From Actinophytocola algeriensis (GTDB lineage Bacteria > Actinomycetota > Actinomycetes > Mycobacteriales > Pseudonocardiaceae): a stretch of DNA of 64,000 bases. Below, piece by piece: positions 43,387 to 52,025 of this stretch. The DNA is taken from the NCBI RefSeq assembly GCF_014203735.1, contig NZ_JACHJQ010000006.1, forward strand, positions 381,698 to 445,697, in the 5' to 3' direction. The notes under the pieces are model-generated. The model saw nothing but the letters and a program-made list of their open reading frames with translations, had not been told where the DNA came from and searched no databases. The position numbers and the translations under genes were made by a program. Position 1 is the first letter of the stretch. Every line of letters starts with the position of its first letter.

Positions 43387-44829
43387 ATGACGAGGCAGCA
43401 CGACGACGTGACAACCTCGGTGACCAGCCGGTTCCCCACGAACAGCCGGTTACCCGCGCCCGAGATCCGGCCCCTGCCGGAGGCGCCGACCTCCACGTGG
43501 CGGATCATCGGCCCGGGAGTCATCGCCGCCGGTGTCGGACTGGCGTCCGGCGAGTTCATCCTCTTCCCCTACATCGCCTCCCAGGTCGGCCTCGTGTTCG
43601 TGTGGGCCGCGCTGATCGGCCTGGCCACGCAGTACTTCCTGAACATGGAGATCGAGCGGTACACGCTCGCCACCGGGGAGACCGCGCTGACCGGGTTCAG
43701 CCGCTTCTGGCGGCACTGGGGCCTGGTGTTCGCGGTGCTCACGCTCCTCGCGAACCTGTGGCCCGGCTGGGCGACCAGCTCCGCGACGCTCGTGACGTAC
43801 CTGTGGGGCGGCAGCGTCACCTGGATCTCCGTCGGCATGCTGGTCGCCATCGGACTGATCCTCACGCTCGCGCCGGTGGTGTACGTGGCACTGGAACGCG
43901 CCGAGATGGTCAAGGTCGCGGCCGTGCTGGTGCTGCTGGTCGTCGGCGCGGTGGTCGCGATCACCGCGGACGCGTGGGCGGACGTGCCGACGATCGTGAC
44001 CCAGGCGAGCATACCGATCGACCCGCTCGGCCTCGCGTTCCTGATGGGCGCGCTGGCGTTCGCCGGTGCGGGCGGCGGCCAGAACCTGGTGCAGAGCAAC
44101 TGGATCCGCGACAAGGGCTTCGGCATGGGCAAGTACGTGCCGCGCATCAAGAGCCCCGTGACCGGCAAGCCGGAAGCCGCGCCGAGCACCGGTTTCATCT
44201 TCGAACCGACCGACGAGCACATGGCGCGCTGGCGGGCGTGGTGGCGGTTCGCGAACCGCGAGCAGCTGTTCACGTTCGTGCTGATCACGTTCATCTCCAT
44301 CCTGTTCACGTCGCTGCTGGCATACTCGACCGTGTACGGCCGCGACGACCTGCCCAACAACATCGGGTTCCTGGAGATCGAGGGCCAGGTGCTCAAGGAC
44401 ACGGTCGGCGCGTGGTTCGGCACGCTGTTCTGGCTGATCGGCGCACTGGCGCTGTTCGCGGCGGCGCTGGGCATCGTGGACTACACGGCCCGGCTGGTCG
44501 CCGACGTGCTCAAGACCGCGTACGTCAAGCAGGCCAAGGAAAGCACGCTGTACTTCGGCATCGTGTGGGTGCTCGTGCTGGTCGGCTGCGGGATCGTGCT
44601 GTCCGGGTTCGCGCAGCCGCTGATCCTGCTGGTGATCTCCGCGTGCGTCGGCGGCCTGATGATGTTCATCTACTCCGGACTGCTGATCCTGCTCAACCGC
44701 AAGGTCCTGCCCGGCCCGATCCGCATCCGCGCGGGGCGGACGGCCGTGCTCGGCTGGTCGGTCGCGCTGTTCGGCATCCTGAGCGTCCTGACGATCATCG
44801 AACAGGTGCGCAAGCTGTTCGGCGACTAG
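43387..44829 (+). CDS. Nramp-family (APC superfamily) membrane transporter
   Basis: 480 residues from the ATG at 43387 (GAAGGGA upstream). About eleven to twelve membrane helices. Helix 1 has IIGPGVIAAGVGLASGEFIL, in which the canonical Nramp DPGN metal motif is replaced by GPG, and helix 6 has ALAFAGAGGGQNLVQSNWIR in place of MPHN. So it belongs to the Nramp-like branch without the metal-binding motifs, and divalent-metal transport should not be assumed. Large soluble loop of about 60 residues between helices 6 and 7 (VPRIKSPVTGKPEAAPSTGF). Followed by repeat-type hairpins. Confidence 0.88.
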   Translation: MTRQHDDVTTSVTSRFPTNSRLPAPEIRPLPEAPTSTWRIIGPGVIAAGVGLASGEFILFPYIASQVGLVFVWAALIGLATQYFLNMEIERYTLATGETALTGFSRFWRHWGLVFAVLTLLANLWPGWATSSATLVTYLWGGSVTWISVGMLVAIGLILTLAPVVYVALERAEMVKVAAVLVLLVVGAVVAITADAWADVPTIVTQASIPIDPLGLAFLMGALAFAGAGGGQNLVQSNWIRDKGFGMGKYVPRIKSPVTGKPEAAPSTGFIFEPTDEHMARWRAWWRFANREQLFTFVLITFISILFTSLLAYSTVYGRDDLPNNIGFLEIEGQVLKDTVGAWFGTLFWLIGALALFAAALGIVDYTARLVADVLKTAYVKQAKESTLYFGIVWVLVLVGCGIVLSGFAQPLILLVISACVGGLMMFIYSGLLILLNRKVLPGPIRIRAGRTAVLGWSVALFGILSVLTIIEQVRKLFGD

Positions 44830-44918
44830 TGCTGTGTCCACCGACGTTTGCCGGGTCCTGCGGCGGGTCCGGCCAAGCCGACGGTGATCGCCGTACCCGG
44901 GGTGGGGCTGGGTTTGCC

Positions 44919-45032
44919 GTGAAAGGCGCGTTCAGGACATCGCCGGCGCTGTGAAAGGCGCGTTGAGGGCGTTGAGTGCCCTGAAAGCGCCTTTCACAGC
45001 ATGGCCAACGCCGTGAAAGCGCCTTTCACGGC
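44919..45032. repeat. GTGAAAGGCGC-type palindrome cluster
   Basis: Four units at about 44919, 44951, 44981 and 45013 (30-32 bp apart). GCTGTGAAAGGCGC (44948-44961) and GCGCCTTTCACAGC (44987-45000) pair over 14 bp with AGGGC/GCCCT inside. GCCGTGAAAG (45010-45019) and CTTTCACGGC (45023-45032) form a 10-bp stem around CGC. They differ in sequence from the GAAGGGGCCCTTC units but share their spacing, and may terminate the Nramp-like gene. Confidence 0.7.
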
Positions 45033-45091
45033 ACAACGGGATGTCGTGAGGGCGCGCAGGCGCCGGGGGGCGCGAGCCCCACACCACCCCT

Positions 45092-45134
45092 GAGGCTGCC
45101 TGCCATCCCAGAGACCTGCCCCTCCGGCGAGGAG
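45092..45134 (+). repeat. Dispersed intergenic repeat core, copy C (shortened)
   Basis: GAGGCTGCCTGCC joined directly to ATCCCAGAGACCTGCCCCTC and CGGCGAGGAG. The segment AAACCAACCCCGTTGCCAAC plus CCAAGGCC present in copy B is missing, so it is an internally deleted copy. Followed by GGCAAACCCGTCCGGAGGCA-type direct repeats to about 45190. Confidence 0.7.
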
Positions 45135-45247
45135 CCGCCGGAGGCAAACCCGTCCGGAGGCAAACCCGTCCGGCGAAGACACCCATCCGGCGAGAACAAA
45201 CCACGAACCCACCCCGGCCAACGTAAAGCAAGCAGCACTAGCGCCGC

Positions 45248-45286
45248 GGGCCGTGCCGGTGCCCATCGGAGTCACCGGCACGGCCC
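45248..45286. terminator. 14-bp hairpin between convergent genes
   Basis: GGGCCGTGCCGGTG (45248-45261) and CACCGGCACGGCCC (45273-45286) pair perfectly around an 11-nt loop. It lies between the Nramp-like gene and the FHA-like gene ends, so it can end either transcript. The rest of 44830-45359 holds the two repeat features and no gene. Confidence 0.75.
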
Positions 45287-45359
45287 CCGTCCCGGGAGAT
45301 GTGAGCCGTGCCGTCCCGGCGCAAAAGAGCCTCAGGGTCACAGGGGCATCGAGGCGGGG

Positions 45360-46169
45360 CTACGGGCGGCGTACCGCGTGTTCGACCTCCGCCAGGTCCT
45401 CCGCGGTCACCAGCCGGTACTCGGCGACCCGTTTGCCCACCGCGAACCTCGGGTTCTGGATGCGGCCGTCGCGGGCCTCCAGGTACGGGTCTCCCAGTTC
45501 GCCGAACGCGATCTGGGAGACCGAGCGGATCGCGTCGTCGACGCGTTGCGGGCGTTCGAGGTTCCACGCCTGGCCGCCGCGCCAGTCGCGGATCCGTTCG
45601 TAGATGCGGCGGTTCGTCGGCGGGAACGGGGAGTCGTCGTCGCCCGCCAGCCAGGGTTCGGCCAGGGCCAGGGCGACGTACCACTCCTTCGAACCGCGCG
45701 TGAGCTGTCCCTTGCGCTCGTGGGGTTTCAGCTCCGTGTCGCGGTGGACCGGGGCCGCGGGCGGCGTGGACGGCATGAGCGCGTTGACCGAGAACGTCAT
45801 CAGCAGGTCGGTGAACAGCTCGTTGCCAACCTGCTTGCCCGCCAGCACGACCAGCTCGTTCTTGCCGCCGTCGAGCAGAGCCGTCATGTCCCGCACCAGC
45901 GTCACCCGCCGGGCGCCGCCCGGCGCGTCCAGCAGGCTCGACAAGCGGCCCTCACCGGCACCCAGCCACCGCAGCCACGCCGCCTCGTTGCCGACCACCA
46001 GCTCCGCCAGCGTGCCCGACACGTGCGGCGCGGCGGCGGGCAGCCGCAGCTCGACCCGGCCCGGTCCCGGACCGCCCGCGCTGTGGGGATCGCGGCCGAA
46101 CAACAGGCGCTCGCCCGTCGTCAGCAGAACGGGATGCACATCGTTGCCCCGCACCATGACCTGCAACAT
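45360..46169 (-). CDS. FHA-like-domain protein
   Basis: 269 residues from the ATG at 46169. Residues 5-105 resemble a forkhead-associated domain: HPVLLTTGERLLFGRDPHSA and PHVSGTLAELVVGNEAAWLR contain the Arg and a Ser-Gly close to those that bind phosphothreonine, but the usual Ser-Arg-x-His part is degenerate. The C-terminal part (GSKEWYVALALAEPWLAGDD to the end) is a conserved actinomycete domain often with FHA. The position next to the kinase-nSTAND gene suggests it reads phosphorylation by that kinase (inference). Confidence 0.7.
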   Translation of the reverse strand: MLQVMVRGNDVHPVLLTTGERLLFGRDPHSAGGPGPGRVELRLPAAAPHVSGTLAELVVGNEAAWLRWLGAGEGRLSSLLDAPGGARRVTLVRDMTALLDGGKNELVVLAGKQVGNELFTDLLMTFSVNALMPSTPPAAPVHRDTELKPHERKGQLTRGSKEWYVALALAEPWLAGDDDSPFPPTNRRIYERIRDWRGGQAWNLERPQRVDDAIRSVSQIAFGELGDPYLEARDGRIQNPRFAVGKRVAEYRLVTAEDLAEVEHAVRRP

Positions 46170-46178
46170 TGGCGCAGA

Positions 46179-46532
46179 CTACCCGGCGAGGAACCACAGG
46201 AGGCCGGCCAGCGCCAGCGGCACGAACGTGAACAGCGTGATCGCGTCGGGCGCCGCGAACAACAGGAACAGAAAACCCATCGCCTGTGCCGCGAAGTACA
46301 GCGGCGGACCCCACGGTCGTCGCAGCCACGCACCGGCGATGCCCGCCAGGGCGGCCACCGTCACCAGTATCGACAGCATCCCGAGACCCGTGAGGTCGCC
46401 GCCGTAGGTGGATTCCTCGGACCAGGCCGCCACCGCGAGGACGAGCGCGGCCACGTTGGCGACCGTGACGATCACCAGCAGGGCGGTGAATCCCGGACGG
46501 AGCCGGGGTCGTGGGTTCTCGGTTGCGGTCAT
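46179..46532 (-). CDS. Small four-helix membrane protein
   Basis: 117 residues from the ATG at 46532. Three or four membrane helices: FTALLVIVTVANVAALVLAV, LGMLSILVTVAALAGIAGAW, PLYFAAQAMGFLFLLFAAPD and FVPLALAGLLWFLAG. I know no family for it. It lies between the kinase-nSTAND gene and the FHA-like gene, 9 bp before the latter, so it is probably part of the same operon. Confidence 0.75.
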   Translation of the reverse strand: MTATENPRPRLRPGFTALLVIVTVANVAALVLAVAAWSEESTYGGDLTGLGMLSILVTVAALAGIAGAWLRRPWGPPLYFAAQAMGFLFLLFAAPDAITLFTFVPLALAGLLWFLAG

Positions 46533-46581
46533 GGTCCAATCCTAGGAAAAACCGCGCCACACCCCAGTGGAATCTTCCGCC

Positions 46582-49500
46582 TCAGCAGCCGAGCGACCCG
46601 AGGTCCTCCTCGCCGGCGTCGGCGAGGTTGTCGCACAGCTGCCGCACCACCGCCTCCGGGTCGAGCTGCCACACGCCGACGTCGGTGTCGGTGCCACCGC
46701 TCGCGAGCATCGAGCCGTCCGGTGCGAACACGACCTCGTTGAGCGACGCGCCGTGCCCGGTGAGCACGGCGAGGAGCGCACGGTCGGCGAGGTCCCACAG
46801 CCGCACGACCGGATCCTCCACCGTCACCGTCGCGGCTCTGCGCCCGTCCGCCGACACGGCGATCTCGCGGACCGTGGACGAGTGACTGCCGAAGGTGGCC
46901 CGCACCTCGCCGGTCACCGCGTCGCGGACCTGCACCACGCCTTCGGTGCCCGCCGTGAGCACGGACCGGCTGTCCGGCGTGAACGCGAGCGTGGACAGGG
47001 AGTTCTCGTCGAGCGGGACCTCCTCCTCGGCGTCGAAGCCCGCGGTCCGCCACGAGACCATGGTGGACGAGATCGCACCGTCCGGGTCGCTGCCGACCGC
47101 CGCGTTGCCCGCGCTGTTCACGAGCGCGACCAGCCGCTTGCCGTCCGGTGAGAACGTGAGGTCCGCCGGTGACCTGGTACCGAGGTCCAGCACCGCCCAC
47201 TGCTTCAGCGTCGCCACGTCCCACACACCGATCTTGTAGTCGGTCGACTCCGTGGACCGCAGCGGACTCTCGTGCGCGGCGGCGAAGGTCTTGCCATCCG
47301 GCGACACCACCAGCGCACCGCGGAAGTCGCGGCCGGTCAGGCGGACGGACCTGGGGCGGGCGAACCCGCCACGTTCGGCGGTGACGGTGAACGTGGCGTC
47401 CGCGGTGCCGGTGATGCGCGACCCGTCGGGGGTGAAGCGGGCGGCGAAGACCGAGCTGTCGAGCCGGGTGGCCGCGATCTGCCGCCCGGACCGGGCGTCC
47501 CACATCTCGAGGCCACCCTCGGCGTCGCCCGCCAACAACGTCCTGCTGTCCGAGCCGAAGTCGAGGCCGGTCACCGAGCCGATGGGCCGGACGTACCAGT
47601 TCGTGTTGGAGTGCCACCGCAGCACCGTGCCGTCGCTGGTGGCCGCGACCTTCGTGCGGCCGTCGCCGGACACGGCGATCGCCAGCACCGTGTGGCCGAC
47701 GGTCGTGCCCGCCCTCGGGCCGGGGGCGAGTGTGCCGCCGTAGCTGCCGGTCAGGGTGTCCCACGCGGTGAGCGTGGTCGAGTCGCTGTTGGTGTAGAGG
47801 ATCGAGCCGTCCGAGCTGAACGAGAGCGCGATCGGGCCCTGGCCCACGTCGGTGGCGTGCCGGGTGACGTCCCGGAACTCCCGCACCAGCGCCCCGGTTT
47901 CCGCGTGCCACAACCGGATCGTGTTGTCGGCGACGCTGACGCTCGCCAGCAGCTCGTCGGAGAACGCGACCTGGACCGGCACGTGTGGTTCCTCGTCCTT
48001 CACCGCGGTCCGGAAGTGGTCGTCGTGCCGGGCGACGAGCCCGCCGGTGGCCGGGTCCCACAGGTCCACCACCCCGCTGGCGTGCCCGGCCGCCAGCCGC
48101 GTGCCCGTCTTGCTGTACTCGAGACCGGACACGTCGCCGGCGGTCTCGGCGATCCAGCGGATCAGGTTCCCCGTGCCCGGCTCCCATTCGCCCAACTTGG
48201 CCTTGCCGTCCGTGTCGACCGACAGCGCCGCGAGCGCGGCCCCGTCCGGCCGCCACGACACCGGCCCGAACGCGTTGAGGTTGTGCCGGAGCCTGCGGAT
48301 CAGCGTGCCGCCGGGCACCGACCAGATCTTCACCCCGCTGTCCTCGATGTCGCCCGACTGGATCGACGACACCGCGAGCATCCGCCCGTCCGGGGAGAAC
48401 CGGAGCGCCCGGATGGTCCCGGCGCCGGAGATGTCGACGTCGAGCCGTTCGCGTTTCTCCAGATCCCACAGCGCGACCTCGCCCTCGCCGGACCCGATGG
48501 CGACGAGCCGCCCGTCCGGGCTGATGTCGATCGAGTACCCCTGCCCGACACCGGACGCGAACGAGGACGGGTAGGTGAGGCCCGGCGCGGACAGCAGCGC
48601 GCCGCGCGCCTCCACGGTCGGGCTGGCACGCCAGCCCTGCACGGCCTTGCGCATGGCGCTCACCGGGTCGACCTGTGACTCGGCGAGCGACTCCGCCGCG
48701 AACTGGCGGGACAGGGCGACGTTGCGCTGGTCCTGCGCGTCCGCGCGGGAGATCACCGCGACCACACCGGCGACGAGCGCGACCGCGAGCAGCGACGCGA
48801 GCCCGGCGACCAGTACGCGCAACCTGCGGGTGGTGCGCCGCCGGTCCCGGTCGCTCGCCTGCAGGAACGCGTGCTCGTCGGGGGTGATGTCGGTCCGCCC
48901 GCCACTCCAGTCGAGCGCGGCGGCGAGGCGGGCGCCGCGGTACAGGTCGCCGCGGTCCTGGCCGCTCTTGCGCCACGCACCCGCGGCCTCGGCGAGTTGC
49001 TGGCGGATGAGCAGCCCCTGCCGGTCCTCCTCCACCCACTCGCGCAGGCGCGGCCACGCGGTCAGCAACGCGTCGTGGGACAGGGCGACCGTGTCGCGGT
49101 CGACGGTGACGAGCCGCGCGGCGACCAGGCTCTCGAGGATCCTCGGCGGCACCTCGTCGCGGCGGGCGCGGCGGCGGGCGATCCCGCCGCCGTCCAGCAG
49201 CGTGACCATCCGCAGCAGCGCCGCGCGCAACGCCCACCGGTCCGGTTCTGGGAGGCGGTTGTAGACGCCGTCCGCGGTGAGCGCGACCGCCCGGTCGACG
49301 CCGCCGGTGCGCTGGTACCCGTTGAGCGTCAACCGGTTCCCGTCGCGGTTGTGCCACGTCTCGCGCAGCGCGTGCGCCAGCCGGGGCAGCGCGCCGGGGT
49401 CCCGGCCCGCGCCGACATCGGTGATCAGCCGGTCGACCAGGCCGGGCTCCAGCTCCAGCCCGGCGGCCCGCGCCGGCTGGGTGACCACCCTGGCGAGCTC

Positions 49501-51012
49501 GTCGGTGGACAGCGGGCCGAGCACGTACGGCGCCGCGAGGGAGTGCTTCAACGCGGGCAACGTGATGCAGTGCTCGACGAAGTCCGCGCGGACCGCGAGC
49601 ACGGCTCGCGCAGGCCACGCGGAGGCGAGCGCCGTCGCGAACGCCTCCCGCTCGCGCGGGTCCCGGCACAGGGTGAACAGCTCCTCCGCCTGGTCGACGG
49701 CGATGACGAGCGGTCCGTGGTCACCGGCGGCCGCCTGGCAGAGTTCGCCGAGCTCGGCAGGCCGTTCCCACAGCCGCTGCGCGAGCACGCCGGGGTCGGC
49801 GTGGACGAGCGCGGCCAGCCGTGCCGCGAGTGTTCCAATAGGACGATCGCCGGGCGTCATGGCGAGCGACTTCTCACCGGACCTGGCGTGCGCGGCGAGG
49901 AGCCCCGCGTTCAGCAGCGACGACTTCCCGGCGCCGGACGCGCCGACCACGATCAGCGGCCCGTCGTCCGCGCGCTGCCGGGACAGGCGGGCGAGCAGGT
50001 CCCGCACGGACTGCTCGCGGCCGTAGAACCAGTCGCTGTCGCGCACCCCGAAGCTCTGCAGCCCCGGATACGGGCAGCTGTCGGGAGTGTGGTGCGCCCG
50101 CGGCTGGTCCTGCCCGGAGACCACGGTCATGAGCAGCTGCACGAAGTGGCCGCCGGTCAGCGTGGCCTCGGCCTGCACGGCCGTCGGCGCCTCGGCGGTG
50201 ACCGCGGCGGCCGCCGCCATCAGCTCGCCCGCGCTGGGGTAGCGCCGCTTGGGGTCCTTCTCCATGCCGGTGCGCACGACGAGGTCCATGGCGGCCGGGA
50301 TGCGGCGGTCGAACAGCGACGGCGCGGGCGGCGGGTCGTTGAGCTGTGCCGACAGCTTGCCGACCGAGTCGGGCGCGGGGAAGGGCACGCGGCCGGTGAG
50401 GCACTGGAACAGCACGCACGCGAGCGAGTACACGTCCGACGCGGCGTCGACGTCGCCGCGCATCAGGCGTTCCGGCGCCATGTAGTCGAGGGTGCCGATG
50501 TAGTCGCCGGTGTTGGTCAGCTTCGTGACGTCGTCGGCGAGCGAGCGCGCGATGCCGAAGTCGGCGAGGTACGCCTTGCCGTCGCGGTCGAGCAGGATGT
50601 TGGCGGGCTTGACGTCCCGGTGCAGCACCCCGGCGGCGTGGGCGGCGTCGAGCGCGGTCGCGACCTGGCCGAGGATCTCCACGGCCCGTGCGAGCGACAG
50701 CGGGCCGTCGGCCAGGACGCGTTTGAGGTCGGGCCCGTCGACCAGCGCCATGTCGAGGTACAGGCGGCCGTCGATCTCGCCGTGCGCGTGGATGGGGATC
50801 ACGTGCGGTTCGCGCAGGCCCGCGACCAGCTTGGCCTCGCGGCGGAAGCGGGCGCGGAACTCCGCGCCCGCGGTGGCGGGCAGCCGTTTGAGGGCGACGT
50901 GGCGCTCGTGCTCGGTGTCGAAGGCGCGGTGCACCTCCCCCATGCCACCACGGCCGAGCAGCTCCTCGATCCGATACGGGCCGAATAACTCGGTGGCCGT
51001 ATCGTCGTTCAC
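46582..51012 (-). CDS. Ser/Thr kinase - nSTAND NTPase - WD40 membrane protein
   Basis: 1476 residues. The GTG at 51012 is chosen because GGGAGGGGG lies 4 nt upstream; an ATG at 51027 overlaps that site. Residues 10-270 are a Hanks-type kinase with all key motifs (GRGGMGEVHRAF, VALKRLP, VLHRDVKPANILLD, DFGIA, GTLDYMAPE). Residues about 320-720 are an nSTAND1 NTPase: CPYPGLQSFGVRDSDWFYGR, Walker A VVGASGAGKSSLLNAG near 361, Walker B LVIAVDQAEELFTL near 439. A membrane helix lies at about 737 (VLVAGLASLLAVALVAGVVA), followed by a WD40 beta-propeller array (about 815-1470) that should be outside if the kinase is cytoplasmic. Likely a sensor switch. Confidence 0.95.
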   Translation of the reverse strand: MNDDTATELFGPYRIEELLGRGGMGEVHRAFDTEHERHVALKRLPATAGAEFRARFRREAKLVAGLREPHVIPIHAHGEIDGRLYLDMALVDGPDLKRVLADGPLSLARAVEILGQVATALDAAHAAGVLHRDVKPANILLDRDGKAYLADFGIARSLADDVTKLTNTGDYIGTLDYMAPERLMRGDVDAASDVYSLACVLFQCLTGRVPFPAPDSVGKLSAQLNDPPPAPSLFDRRIPAAMDLVVRTGMEKDPKRRYPSAGELMAAAAAVTAEAPTAVQAEATLTGGHFVQLLMTVVSGQDQPRAHHTPDSCPYPGLQSFGVRDSDWFYGREQSVRDLLARLSRQRADDGPLIVVGASGAGKSSLLNAGLLAAHARSGEKSLAMTPGDRPIGTLAARLAALVHADPGVLAQRLWERPAELGELCQAAAGDHGPLVIAVDQAEELFTLCRDPREREAFATALASAWPARAVLAVRADFVEHCITLPALKHSLAAPYVLGPLSTDELARVVTQPARAAGLELEPGLVDRLITDVGAGRDPGALPRLAHALRETWHNRDGNRLTLNGYQRTGGVDRAVALTADGVYNRLPEPDRWALRAALLRMVTLLDGGGIARRRARRDEVPPRILESLVAARLVTVDRDTVALSHDALLTAWPRLREWVEEDRQGLLIRQQLAEAAGAWRKSGQDRGDLYRGARLAAALDWSGGRTDITPDEHAFLQASDRDRRRTTRRLRVLVAGLASLLAVALVAGVVAVISRADAQDQRNVALSRQFAAESLAESQVDPVSAMRKAVQGWRASPTVEARGALLSAPGLTYPSSFASGVGQGYSIDISPDGRLVAIGSGEGEVALWDLEKRERLDVDISGAGTIRALRFSPDGRMLAVSSIQSGDIEDSGVKIWSVPGGTLIRRLRHNLNAFGPVSWRPDGAALAALSVDTDGKAKLGEWEPGTGNLIRWIAETAGDVSGLEYSKTGTRLAAGHASGVVDLWDPATGGLVARHDDHFRTAVKDEEPHVPVQVAFSDELLASVSVADNTIRLWHAETGALVREFRDVTRHATDVGQGPIALSFSSDGSILYTNSDSTTLTAWDTLTGSYGGTLAPGPRAGTTVGHTVLAIAVSGDGRTKVAATSDGTVLRWHSNTNWYVRPIGSVTGLDFGSDSRTLLAGDAEGGLEMWDARSGRQIAATRLDSSVFAARFTPDGSRITGTADATFTVTAERGGFARPRSVRLTGRDFRGALVVSPDGKTFAAAHESPLRSTESTDYKIGVWDVATLKQWAVLDLGTRSPADLTFSPDGKRLVALVNSAGNAAVGSDPDGAISSTMVSWRTAGFDAEEEVPLDENSLSTLAFTPDSRSVLTAGTEGVVQVRDAVTGEVRATFGSHSSTVREIAVSADGRRAATVTVEDPVVRLWDLADRALLAVLTGHGASLNEVVFAPDGSMLASGGTDTDVGVWQLDPEAVVRQLCDNLADAGEEDLGSLGC

Positions 51013-51049
51013 GGCGCCCCCTCCCATGTTCTGTTCGTGCCAGGTGATC

Positions 51050-51547
51050 CTACTGGCACGCGGTGAACATGGCGTCGACCGCGGCGTCGCGAGCGGTTCC
51101 CTCCAGCCCGTCCCACAGGTAGTGCTGCACGGCGTCCACGCACGTCGTGAGCGTGGCCTTCTCGGCTTCCAGGTCACTGTTGCGGGTTTCCGCGCTGTCC
51201 TGCGCGGCCGCCGCCGTGGTGAGGCGTTCGCGAACCTCGGCCAGTTGCGACTTCCGTTCCGCCAGACGGGCGACCGCCGCGTCGTGGCCGGAGTCCGCGC
51301 CGATGTAGAGGGCCCCGAACACCCCCGCCGTCGCGAACGCGACCACGCAGGCGACCAGGAGGACGATCCTGGCCCGCTGCTTGGGCTGCCACTGTTGCGG
51401 GAACGGCTGCGGGAACTGCTGCGGGAACTGCTGGGGGTACTGCTGCGGGATGGGTTGGGAGATCGGTGACCGCGGCGACTGCACCGGCAGGTGCGGCTGT
51501 TGTTGCTGTTGCGGTTGCCGGTACGGGCCCGGGTAGTGGTCGGACAT
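51050..51547 (-). CDS. One-pass membrane protein with Gln/Pro-rich N terminus and coiled coil
   Basis: 165 residues from the ATG at 51547 (GGGAG 6 nt upstream; an ATG two codons earlier is possible). Residues 1-55 are rich in Gln and Pro (repeats of PQQFPQ). Residues about 60-80 are a membrane helix (VLLVACVVAFATAGVFGALY). Outside there is a coiled coil (AVARLAERKSQLAEVRERLT) and a C-terminal domain with two Cys (TTCVDAVQHYLWDGLEGTAR, ending MFTACQ), which may form a disulfide. Lies between its smaller relative and the kinase-nSTAND gene. Confidence 0.85.
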   Translation of the reverse strand: MSDHYPGPYRQPQQQQQPHLPVQSPRSPISQPIPQQYPQQFPQQFPQPFPQQWQPKQRARIVLLVACVVAFATAGVFGALYIGADSGHDAAVARLAERKSQLAEVRERLTTAAAAQDSAETRNSDLEAEKATLTTCVDAVQHYLWDGLEGTARDAAVDAMFTACQ

Positions 51548-51559
51548 GGTCATCTCCCG

Positions 51560-51910
51560 TCATCTCCCGCAGTACAGGATCATCTGGTCGATCGAGTCCG
51601 AGAGCGCCTGGTCGTCGCCTGCCCGCACCGCATCGATGGACGCCTTCGTCGGGTCCGCGCACGCCCGCAGCGCGTCGACCTCGTCGCGGAGCACCTGTTC
51701 GTCGTCGGCCAGTTCGTCCACTGTGGACCGCGCGGTGCCGAGCCGGTCCCGCGCACCCGACAGTTCCCGTTCCGTCACGGTGACCTGGCCGCCGACCTCG
51801 CTCGCCGCCGACCGCTCGATGAGGAAGAGCGCGACGAACGCCCCCGCCGCCGCGACCAGCACCCCCAGCACGACCGCGTACACCACCGTCGTTCTCCGCG
51901 TCCCGTTCAT
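51560..51910 (-). CDS. One-pass membrane protein with extracellular coiled coil
   Basis: 116 residues from the ATG at 51910 (AGGGGAG upstream). A short basic tail and membrane helix (VVYAVVLGVLVAAAGAFVAL) are followed by a coiled coil (VTERELSGARDRLGTARSTV) and a two-Cys end (ALRACADPTKASIDAVRAGD, ending ILYCGR). The end domain is similar in layout to that of the next gene (cysteine, about 30-35 residues, cysteine), so the two may be diverged paralogs. First gene of the kinase operon. Confidence 0.85.
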   Translation of the reverse strand: MNGTRRTTVVYAVVLGVLVAAAGAFVALFLIERSAASEVGGQVTVTERELSGARDRLGTARSTVDELADDEQVLRDEVDALRACADPTKASIDAVRAGDDQALSDSIDQMILYCGR

Positions 51911-52025
51911 GCGACTCCCCTGCCTTCGCTCGGTGTACTCCAGTCTGCGGATCCGCCACGCGCGCGAGTAGCGGAAAGTTCCGCCGCCGGTTAACGATTC
52001 GGTGCGGCGCGACGACAGTTCCGGC

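Noticed and set aside
43387-44829. Standard Mn/Fe Nramp importer
   Set aside because: The metal motifs of helices 1 and 6 are absent, so the substrate should not be stated.
46529-49669. Separate long minus-strand protein within the kinase gene region
   Set aside because: Out-of-frame shadow of the WD40 part; Arg/Gly/Ala-rich without motifs.
48871-50988. 705-codon open frame on the plus strand
   Set aside because: Antisense shadow of the kinase-nSTAND-WD40 gene.
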